In this document: positions 1 to 5,478 of the stretch, one piece after another
Position numbering within the stretch: position 1 is the first letter of the stretch
How the letters are laid out: each line of letters opens with the position of its first letter
Source of the DNA: an uncultured Eubacteriales bacterium
GTDB taxonomy: Bacteria > Bacillota > Clostridia > Oscillospirales > CAG-272
Reading direction: 5' to 3'
Length of the DNA: 9,695 bases
NCBI GenBank assembly: GCA_934385225.1
Contig: CAKRPQ010000079.1
Span: forward strand, 1 to 9,695
Notes under the pieces: generated by a model
Seen by the model: the letters and a program-made list of their open reading frames with translations, nothing else
The model's database searches: none
What the model was told of the DNA's origin: nothing
Position numbers and translations under genes: made by a program

Positions 1-6
1 GAGGCG

Positions 7-9
7 TGA
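7..9 (+). other. In-frame TGA inside the nitroreductase reading frame
   Basis: In frame with the gene ending at 432, bases 1-30 read E-A-stop-L-C-A-S-S-G-R. Related nitroreductases have E-A-G-L-Y-A at this point, so the TGA sits where a conserved glycine is expected and one base change from GGA would explain it. The match of flanking residues on both sides argues for a substitution rather than a frameshift. Confidence 0.6.
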
Positions 10-51
10 CTCTGTGCCTCAAGCGGAAGAAACAGTCAGAATGCTATAATT

Positions 52-432
52 GTGAATGTAAAAAACAGGGAACTTCGCGACAGACTCATGAGAATGAACG
101 CCTCGATAATGGGCAGAGAAGGCAGCGACCCGTTTTACGGTGCGCCGAATCTCCTTATAGTGCTGGCGGATAAAAATGCGTCAACCTACATTTACGACGG
201 CAGTCTTGTAATGGGAAATATGATGCTTGAAGCGCACAACCTCGGACTTGGAAGCTGCTGGGTTCACCGCGCAAAAGAGGAATTTGAGAGCAAAGAGGGA
301 AAAGAGATACTGCGTTCTCTCGGTATAGGCGAAAACTATGAGGGAATAGGGCATCTTATTCTCGGATATACGGACGGCGAATATCCCGCACCGAAGGAAA
401 TAAAGAGCGGCAGAGTGTTCACCGCCGACTGA
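52..432 (+). CDS. Nitroreductase family protein, C-terminal part (5' end cut and interrupted)
   Basis: FMN-dependent NAD(P)H oxidoreductase of the nitroreductase fold; the substrate cannot be told. The visible 126 residues resemble the C-terminal two thirds of the small (about 170-aa) nitroreductases: a DPFYGAP segment, then YDGSLVMGNMMLEAHNLGLG and SCWVH, which form the flavin-proximal core helix and loop, then the closing IGHLILGY strand. The family's N-terminal flavin-binding region is missing. The same frame continues upstream with family-like residues (ASSGRNSQNAIIV, from about base 22) and E-A at bases 1-6, but TGA at 7-9 interrupts it. The GTG at 52 has no Shine-Dalgarno and falls inside the conserved domain, so it is only the first nominal start, not a convincing one. 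This is probably a pseudogene fragment or carries a sequence error. The stop lies 4 nt before the next gene, suggesting co-transcription. Confidence 0.7.
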   Translation: MNVKNRELRDRLMRMNASIMGREGSDPFYGAPNLLIVLADKNASTYIYDGSLVMGNMMLEAHNLGLGSCWVHRAKEEFESKEGKEILRSLGIGENYEGIGHLILGYTDGEYPAPKEIKSGRVFTAD

Positions 433-436
433 AAAT

Positions 437-922
437 ATGGAGACCAGAAAAATCGCCGACGGGGATATTCGCGTCTGCCTCGATATTTATAATTACTATA
501 TAGAAAACACGACGATAACGTTTGAGGAAAAGGCGCTCACCGAGGAAGAATTCTGCGAGCGCGTTTCGCGTATAAAAAAGGACTATCCTTATATTGTTTG
601 CGTTTCCGACGGCAGACCGATAGGGTACGCGTATCTTGACAAATACAGCGAGCGTGGCGCGTACCGTTTCACCGCCGATCTCTCGATATATGTCGATAAA
701 GACTTCCGCCATGCGGGCGTCGGCACGGAGCTTTATCACGGTATAGAAAGGCTCGCAAAGGAGACAGGAATAAAGAATATCATTTCCGTCATAACGTCCG
801 AAAACGACGCAAGCGTTGCTTTCCACGAGGAACTTGGGTTTGAGCGCGTCGGGAGCATTTCGGACGTCGGTTTCAAGTTCGGAAAATGGCTCGGCGTCGA
901 TTTTTACAGAAAGAAACTTTGA
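437..922 (+). CDS. GNAT family N-acetyltransferase, phosphinothricin/methionine-sulfoximine acetyltransferase-like
   Basis: Cytosolic acetyl-CoA-dependent N-acetyltransferase of 161 aa, the usual length for the group. The acetyl-CoA pyrophosphate-binding motif RxxGxG/A is seen as R91-HAG-V-G96-T, after the beta strand LSIYVD (82-87). The C-terminal part (SENDASVAFHEELGFERVG, 121-139, then FKFGKWLGVDFY) is the pattern typical of the PAT/MddA-type subgroup, which acetylates phosphinothricin, methionine sulfoximine or related amino acid analogues. The real substrate here is unknown and resistance should not be assumed. The ATG at 437 has no clear Shine-Dalgarno and lies 4 nt after the nitroreductase stop, so translation is probably coupled to that gene. 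TGA stop. Confidence 0.85.
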   Translation: METRKIADGDIRVCLDIYNYYIENTTITFEEKALTEEEFCERVSRIKKDYPYIVCVSDGRPIGYAYLDKYSERGAYRFTADLSIYVDKDFRHAGVGTELYHGIERLAKETGIKNIISVITSENDASVAFHEELGFERVGSISDVGFKFGKWLGVDFYRKKL

Positions 923-968
923 AGAGGTCGCATTTTCGCGAAAAAATCGGTTTTCCTCTTGAATTTTT
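922..968 (+). terminator. Weak terminator-like inverted repeat after the GNAT gene
   Basis: AAGAGG (922-927, starting inside the stop codon) is the exact complement of CCTCTT (955-960), and TTTTT follows at 964-968. The 27-nt interior is AT-rich with a TTTTCGCGAAAA palindrome. The stem is short, the loop is long and the 3' arm overlaps the ackA -35 box, so termination here is only possible, not established. Confidence 0.3.
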
Positions 969-987
969 GCGTCGGACGTAGTATAAT
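959..987 (+). promoter_or_regulatory. Sigma-A promoter of the ackA operon
   Basis: TTGAAT (959-964) and TATAAT (982-987) are separated by 17 bp. The -10 is a perfect consensus match and the -35 matches at four of six positions. The expected start of transcription is near 994, about 38 nt before the ackA start codon. Confidence 0.8.
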
Positions 988-995
988 ATCTACGT
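976..995. promoter_or_regulatory. Perfect inverted repeat enclosing the ackA -10 box, candidate operator
   Basis: ACGTAG (976-981) and CTACGT (990-995) are exact reverse complements separated by TATAATAT, so the dyad is centred on the -10 hexamer and reaches the likely transcription start. A dimeric repressor bound here would block promoter opening. The regulator is not identifiable from this window. AraC-family proteins usually bind direct repeats, so the downstream AraC gene is not an obvious candidate. Confidence 0.45.
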
Positions 996-1031
996 TATTT
1001 ATATTATATTGCATTTTTGGAGGAACTTTCA

Positions 1032-2243
1032 ATGAAAATTCTTGTTATCAACGCGGGAAGCAGTTCTCTCAAATACCAGCTTTTCGATATGGAAAACGAA
1101 AAGGTGCTTGCAAAGGGTAACTGCGAGCGTATAGGCATTGAGGGCGGCGCAATAAAGCACAAACAGCTCGTAAAGGGCATTGAGTACAGCGAAAATATCG
1201 ATATGAAGGATCACGCGGCTGCTATGGCTGCCGTCGTTTCCGCACTTGTAGATCCCGAACACGGCTGCATTAAGGATATGAACGAAATAAGTGCTATCGG
1301 TCACAGAGTTGTCCACGGCGGTCCTTACTTCACCGAATCTATTGTTGTTGACGATAAGGTCATCGAAACACTTAAAAGCTGCTACGACTTTGCTCCGCTT
1401 CACACAAATGCACACCTTATGGGCATAAAGGGCTGTACGGAAGCTATGCCTACAAAGCCGCAGGTGCTTGTATTCGATACGGCTTTCCACCAGACTATGC
1501 CCGCCGAGGCTTATATGTACGGCGTTTCCTACGATATGTATGAAAAGTATGCAGTCCGCCGTTACGGCGCTCACGGAACATCGCACAGATACGTTTCGGG
1601 CGAGATGATAAAGATACTCGGCAAACCCGCAGAGGAGACAAAGATAGTCACCTGCCACCTCGGAAACGGCTCTTCGATCTCCGCGGTGAAGGGCGGTAAA
1701 TGCATCGACACGTCGATGGGCTTCACGCCTCTTGCAGGCGTTGTTATGGGTACGCGCTGCGGTGATATGGATCCCGCGGTTGTCACATACATAATGAATA
1801 AAACGGGTATGACACCCGATGAGATGAGCGAATATATGAACAAGAAGTGCGGATTCCTCGGTATAGGCGGTCACGCGGATTGCCGTGATATAGAGGCTGC
1901 CGCAAAGAACGGCGACAAGAACGCAAGACTTGTTCTCGATATGCTCGCATATCAGACGACAAAGTTCATCGGCTCTTATACGGCTGCAATGGGCGGTCTT
2001 GACGCAATTGTGTTCACCGCGGGTATAGGCGAGAACACACCGTCTCTTCGTGCCGATATAGCGCACAGACTTGCCGCGTTCGGCGTAAAGCTTGATGAGG
2101 AAGTGAACGCGAATGCCCGTCTCCAAAGCAATATTGTCAAACTCTCGGCAGATGATTCCAAAATTGCCGTTTATCTCATTCCCACAAATGAGGAACTTGT
2201 GATAGCAAGAGATACAGCCGAGCTTGTAAAGAATCTTATATGA
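1032..2243 (+). CDS. ackA: Acetate kinase
   Basis: Cytosolic kinase that interconverts acetyl phosphate + ADP with acetate + ATP, the ATP-yielding last step of fermentative acetate formation. It has 403 aa, normal for AckA. Family signatures in order: N7-AGSSSLKYQLF, GHRVVHGG (91-97; catalytic Arg92), PLHTNAH, FDTAFHQTMP (148-157; Asp149), RRYGAHGTSHRYV (His181), HLGNGSS, GTRCGDMDP (Arg242), FTAGIGENTP and TNEELVIARDT (Glu388). The segment GIGGHADCRDIEAA (277-290) differs from the common GISGVSxDxRD form. The ATG at 1032 is chosen over an in-frame TTG at 1017 because the Shine-Dalgarno GGAGG (1019-1023) lies 8 nt before it and MKILVINAGS is the family N-terminus. No pta lies next to it. It overlaps the next gene by ATGA, so the two are translationally coupled. 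Confidence 0.97.
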   Translation: MKILVINAGSSSLKYQLFDMENEKVLAKGNCERIGIEGGAIKHKQLVKGIEYSENIDMKDHAAAMAAVVSALVDPEHGCIKDMNEISAIGHRVVHGGPYFTESIVVDDKVIETLKSCYDFAPLHTNAHLMGIKGCTEAMPTKPQVLVFDTAFHQTMPAEAYMYGVSYDMYEKYAVRRYGAHGTSHRYVSGEMIKILGKPAEETKIVTCHLGNGSSISAVKGGKCIDTSMGFTPLAGVVMGTRCGDMDPAVVTYIMNKTGMTPDEMSEYMNKKCGFLGIGGHADCRDIEAAAKNGDKNARLVLDMLAYQTTKFIGSYTAAMGGLDAIVFTAGIGENTPSLRADIAHRLAAFGVKLDEEVNANARLQSNIVKLSADDSKIAVYLIPTNEELVIARDTAELVKNLI

Positions 2244-3145
2244 AAAGAAAAGTAAGTATAAATCTCGAACGTTTTCAGGCGAGCCGCGGCGATGTGGCTA
2301 TGCTTGACGTCGCAAAGTCGATAGGCGTCGATGCGGTCGATTTTTCGCTTATCGAACACGACTACCGCAAAGAGGGCGACATTTATTCAAAGAGTGACGC
2401 GGAAATCGTCGCTCATATGAATGAAGTGCGCGATAGGGCTACGGAGCTCGGAATAGAGATCGGTCAGACGCACGGACGTATAGTCGGCTTCTGCGGTGAT
2501 AAGGAAAAAGACACCGCAACACTCCGTAACGCGCGCCTTGACTGCCTCGCAACGTCCGCTCTTGGCGCAAAGCATTGCGTAATGCACACGGTTACATCTA
2601 TGGTTTTCGGCAAAGATGCCGATCCCGACGAAATGCGCCGAATAAATTTCGATATGTTCACGCAGATACTCCCGTATGCAAAGGAATTTGATATAAAAGT
2701 TGCGACAGAGACCTACGGCGACGCTCCCGGAATAGGCTGTATCGAATTTTTCGGCGATATGAACGAGTTTATTCGCGGATTTGATATGATAAGCGAGGCG
2801 AGCGAGTACGCAGACCACTTCTGCGTATGCATGGATACGGGGCATACGCACCGTTCCGTGAGGTTCGGTTGTCCGAGTGTTGCCGAGTGTATAAAAATGC
2901 TCGGTGACCGTATAGAGGTGCTTCACCTGAACGACAATGACGGCGTTTTTGACCAGCATAAAATTCCTATGACGGGTACGATAAACTGGAAGGACACCTT
3001 TGACGCACTTGATGAGATCGGTTATCACGGCAACTATAATATGGAGCTTGATATGCAGTGCTTCGGTGCGGGATTCGAATATGAAGAAGCGGAATTTGCC
3101 GTCAGGGTAATGAGGCATATACTGAAAAAACGCTACGGAGATTAA
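2240..3145 (+). CDS. Sugar phosphate isomerase/epimerase, AP endonuclease 2-like TIM barrel
   Basis: Predicted cytosolic metal-dependent sugar (phosphate) isomerase or epimerase of 301 aa with the xylose-isomerase-like TIM-barrel pattern. Putative metal and acid/base residues fall at the expected barrel strands: E157 in ATETYG, D199 and H202 in CMDTGH, H229 in VLHLND, and E269 in NMEL. LGxRIEVLHLNDNDG followed by DQHKIPMTGTINW is characteristic of the family, the last part closing the active site. The substrate cannot be told from sequence. Its start codon overlaps the ackA stop, there is no strong Shine-Dalgarno, and an AraC-type regulator follows after 10 nt. This context suggests inducible sugar or sugar-acid catabolism whose carbon leaves as acetate, but that is inference. 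Confidence 0.88.
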   Translation: MKRKVSINLERFQASRGDVAMLDVAKSIGVDAVDFSLIEHDYRKEGDIYSKSDAEIVAHMNEVRDRATELGIEIGQTHGRIVGFCGDKEKDTATLRNARLDCLATSALGAKHCVMHTVTSMVFGKDADPDEMRRINFDMFTQILPYAKEFDIKVATETYGDAPGIGCIEFFGDMNEFIRGFDMISEASEYADHFCVCMDTGHTHRSVRFGCPSVAECIKMLGDRIEVLHLNDNDGVFDQHKIPMTGTINWKDTFDALDEIGYHGNYNMELDMQCFGAGFEYEEAEFAVRVMRHILKKRYGD

Positions 3146-3155
3146 AGGGGGGAGG

Positions 3156-3989
3156 GTGTTGAAATCCGCCGAAAAAACGGAAATCGTATCCGCAGATCCC
3201 GAAAGAAATTTTCACGCCTTTTTTGAAACCGATGAGGGTGCGCTTGCGCTTCTTCCTCTTGCGCTCAACTCCGTCGGTTATGCCGTCAGACAGATTCTCG
3301 TTTCGCGTCTGTCGGGGTACGGCTTCCACGAGCTTATCTGGGTTACACGCGGAAGCGGAGTTTTTAACGTTCTCGGCGAGAATTTCACTCTTTCTGAGGG
3401 ACAAGGCATTTTTATGCGCGCGGACGTTCCGCATAAATACGACGGCGGCGATTATTCGACAAAGTGGTTCACTTTTTCGATGGCGGACAGCGCGCTTGAT
3501 TTTATGAAAGTTCCGCGCTTTTTCCGCTTTGACGTAATGCCTCGGTTAGAGGCGGATACGAACGCCCTCTACGTCTTTTCCGTCTCGGAAAAGAGCAATT
3601 ATCTTACACGTTCGGTGCTCGCATATTCGTATGTGACCGAATTTTTTTCCTCCACTCTCGGACTTGCCGATACGGTTTCGGCACGTGTCAGACTTTTTCT
3701 TGAAAGCAGATTCGGCGAACCGATAACGCTTGACGAAATAGCCGCGGAGCTTGGAATAGATAAGTTTGCGCTTTGCCATACGTTTCTTGCCGAGAGAAAT
3801 AAGAGCATTATGACGGAACTTAAAGAAATTCGCATTGAAAACGCCAAAAAGTATCTCAGATACAGCGGCGAAAAGATTGCCGATGTCGGTCGCGTATGCG
3901 GTTTTGACAGTCCGAGTTACTTTATAAAGGAATTCAAGCGAGCCGTCGGCGTTACACCGAAAAACTACCGAAATAACGAAAAGATATAA
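3156..3989 (+). CDS. AraC family transcriptional regulator
   Basis: DNA-binding regulator of about 277 aa with the two-part AraC layout. The N-terminal cupin-like sensing domain (about 40-125) includes HELIWVTRGSGVFNVLGENFTLSEGQGIFMRADVPHKY, a typical effector-binding barrel. The C-terminal double helix-turn-helix includes ITLDEIAAELGIDKFALCHTF (190-210) and IADVGRVCGFDSPSYFIKEFKRAVGVTPKNYR (241-272), the latter the classic AraC signature. The start is uncertain: GTG 3156 and TTG 3159 are adjacent behind a purine-rich AAAGGGGGGAGGG stretch, and TTG 3159 gives the better spacing to the G-run. The gene follows the isomerase by 10 nt and probably belongs to the ackA operon. Likely targets are this operon or the convergent one; the inducer may be a sugar. 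TAA stop, then a strong terminator. Confidence 0.93.
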   Translation: MLKSAEKTEIVSADPERNFHAFFETDEGALALLPLALNSVGYAVRQILVSRLSGYGFHELIWVTRGSGVFNVLGENFTLSEGQGIFMRADVPHKYDGGDYSTKWFTFSMADSALDFMKVPRFFRFDVMPRLEADTNALYVFSVSEKSNYLTRSVLAYSYVTEFFSSTLGLADTVSARVRLFLESRFGEPITLDEIAAELGIDKFALCHTFLAERNKSIMTELKEIRIENAKKYLRYSGEKIADVGRVCGFDSPSYFIKEFKRAVGVTPKNYRNNEKI

Positions 3990-4031
3990 AAAATCGTTCG
4001 TGCCTTATGGTACGAACGATTTTTCTTTTTG
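3989..4031. terminator. Bidirectional rho-independent terminator between convergent operons
   Basis: ATCGTTCGT (3993-4001) pairs perfectly with ACGAACGAT (4012-4020). The helix continues inward as G-T, C-G, C-G around a TTAT loop (4005-4008) and outward through A-T pairs. TTTTTCTTTTT (4020-4030) gives the U-tract for the plus strand and the A-run at 3988-3993 gives it for the minus strand. It lies between the stop of the AraC gene and the stop of the minus-strand isomerase, so it serves both operons. Confidence 0.92.
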
Positions 4032-4038
4032 TTATATG

Positions 4039-4794
4039 TTATGCTCCGTAACGTCTTTTTGCTTCCGCAAGACTGACCTCGGGGTCAAGTGTCGGGTGGT
4101 ATTCAAGACCGCAGAAGCCGTTATAGCCTGCTTTTGTCACGGCATCGAAAATCACGCCGTAGTCGCTCTCGCCGAGCCAAGGTTCGATTCTTCCGGGGTG
4201 CCCCGCGGCGTGCAGATGCGCTATGCAGTCGAGGTTGTCCGTAATGCTCGGAATGATGTTGCCCTCCGTTATCTGCTGATGATAGATGTCATAAACGACT
4301 TTTACGAAAGGGCTTTCCGCCTCGCGTACAATGCCAAACGCTTCCTTTGATGAGGTCAGATAATAGCCGGGGTGGTTCACATATGTGTTGAGAGGTTCGA
4401 GCATTACCGTTATCCCGTATTTTTCAAGTATCGGGCGCGCAAGGCGAAGCGTTTCGACGATTGCTTCGTGCTGGTATTGACGTTCGGCACCCGTATCCTG
4501 TCCGACCTGCGTAATGAGCCTGTCCGCACCGACTTTCAGTGCCGCTTTGCAGCTTTTTTCGAGTCCTTCGAGCCAAAGATTTCTGAATTTTGGGTCTGTC
4601 ATTCGAAATTCGCTTGTGCACATACTGATAAGACGTACACCGTACTCGTCACAGGCATTTTTTGCTTCGTAAAGGTTGAGATTTTCCCAACCCCATATTT
4701 CCGCGGTGTTGTAGCATAGCTTTGAAATTCTTTCTATGGCGTTCGGAAAACTTGTATCTTTGAAAAACATGGGGATTGTCACGCACAGTTTCAT
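4039..4794 (-). CDS. Hydroxypyruvate isomerase family sugar isomerase/epimerase, TIM barrel
   Basis: Predicted cytosolic isomerase of 251 aa, close to the roughly 258 aa of Hyi proteins. The segments VMLEPLNTYVNHPGYYLTSS (130-149), VKVVYDIYHQQITEGNI (164-180), IAHLHAAGHPGRIEP (191-205) and GLEYHP (229-234) follow the order and wording of the hydroxypyruvate-isomerase and tagatose-3-epimerase group. Likely metal ligands are E133, D169, a histidine of the AHLH segment (H193 or H195) and E231; H172 is nearby. Whether it acts on hydroxypyruvate, a ketose or an inositol derivative cannot be decided. The ATG start has an upstream AGAGGAAA on the minus strand about 4 nt away. It is the last gene of a three-gene minus-strand operon, 18 nt after the HAD phosphatase gene. 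It is a different branch from the TIM-barrel protein on the plus strand and not an obvious duplicate. Confidence 0.88.
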   Translation of the reverse strand: MKLCVTIPMFFKDTSFPNAIERISKLCYNTAEIWGWENLNLYEAKNACDEYGVRLISMCTSEFRMTDPKFRNLWLEGLEKSCKAALKVGADRLITQVGQDTGAERQYQHEAIVETLRLARPILEKYGITVMLEPLNTYVNHPGYYLTSSKEAFGIVREAESPFVKVVYDIYHQQITEGNIIPSITDNLDCIAHLHAAGHPGRIEPWLGESDYGVIFDAVTKAGYNGFCGLEYHPTLDPEVSLAEAKRRYGA

Positions 4795-4812
4795 ATTTTC
4801 CTCTTTCCGCTT

Positions 4813-5466
4813 TTAATCCGCGCTTTTAATAATATTGTAGATATCCGACGTATTCTCCGCTATGTAAATTGCACCCGCATTTTCGAGTTCCTCGCGGCTT
4901 CCGTACCCGTATGTGACGCCGATCGAATCGGCACCGACCTTTTTGGCGCCGATTATGTCGTACTCTCTGTCGCCGACCATAATTACCGATGAAATGTCTT
5001 TTACACCAACCTCGGTGAGCGCGTATCTGATGATTTCCTGCTTGTCCGAGCGTGTTTCGTCCATGTTCGCGCCTGCGATGTAGTCAAAATATTTTGAAAG
5101 ACCGAAGTGCTCCATAATTTTTATCGCATACGGTTCGGGTTTCGAAGTTGCGACAAGAATTTTTTTGCCGTCCGCTTTAAGTTTCGCAAGAAGTTCGGGG
5201 ATCCCGTCATATACTTCGTTCTCAAAAATGCCCTTTGTGTCATAATATTCGCGGTAAACGTATATCGCTTCCGCGCTTTGCTCTTTTGAAAGACCGTAAA
5301 ATCTCTCAAAGCTGTCGGAAAGCGGCGGACCGACAAATCTGTCAAGTTTTTTTCTGTCGGTTTCGGTTATTCCGTATCTTTTAAGCGCGTATGCCGCCGA
5401 ATTTGTTATTCCGAGACCCGAATCGGTGAGTGTTCCGTCAAGGTCGAAAAGAACGGTTTTGTACAT
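4813..5466 (-). CDS. HAD family hydrolase, phosphoglycolate phosphatase-like (subfamily IA)
   Basis: Mg-dependent cytosolic phosphatase of 217 aa, acting through an aspartyl-phosphate intermediate. All four HAD motifs are present: D8-L-D10-GTL (nucleophile and acid/base), the VATSK segment (104-109), K142, and GDREYD (165-170, with D166 and D170). The alpha-helical cap follows motif I and carries FVGPPLSDSF (44-53), and VTYGYGSREEL lies near the C-terminus. Both are common in Gph/PpaX-type enzymes that act on phosphoglycolate, pyrophosphate or small sugar phosphates. The substrate is not resolved. A good Shine-Dalgarno (CGGAGGT on the minus strand, 5470-5476) precedes the ATG. The 12-nt gap to the lipoprotein and 18-nt gap to the isomerase indicate one operon. 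Confidence 0.92.
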   Translation of the reverse strand: MYKTVLFDLDGTLTDSGLGITNSAAYALKRYGITETDRKKLDRFVGPPLSDSFERFYGLSKEQSAEAIYVYREYYDTKGIFENEVYDGIPELLAKLKADGKKILVATSKPEPYAIKIMEHFGLSKYFDYIAGANMDETRSDKQEIIRYALTEVGVKDISSVIMVGDREYDIIGAKKVGADSIGVTYGYGSREELENAGAIYIAENTSDIYNIIKSAD

Positions 5467-5478
5467 ATTACCTCCGAA

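Noticed and set aside
7..9. TGA read as glycine or tryptophan (alternative genetic code)
   Set aside because: TGA ends the nitroreductase, GNAT, ackA and rpsJ frames exactly where those families end, tryptophan is encoded by TGG and glycine by GGN throughout, so the standard bacterial code applies.
1029..2126. 365-codon open frame on the minus strand opposite ackA
   Set aside because: It is a shadow of ackA. Its translation is rich in Cys, His, Arg and Val with no family resemblance, while the plus strand encodes a full acetate kinase.
2387..3118. 243-codon open frame opposite the plus-strand isomerase
   Set aside because: Antisense shadow of a well-supported gene; composition is not protein-like and no start context is seen.
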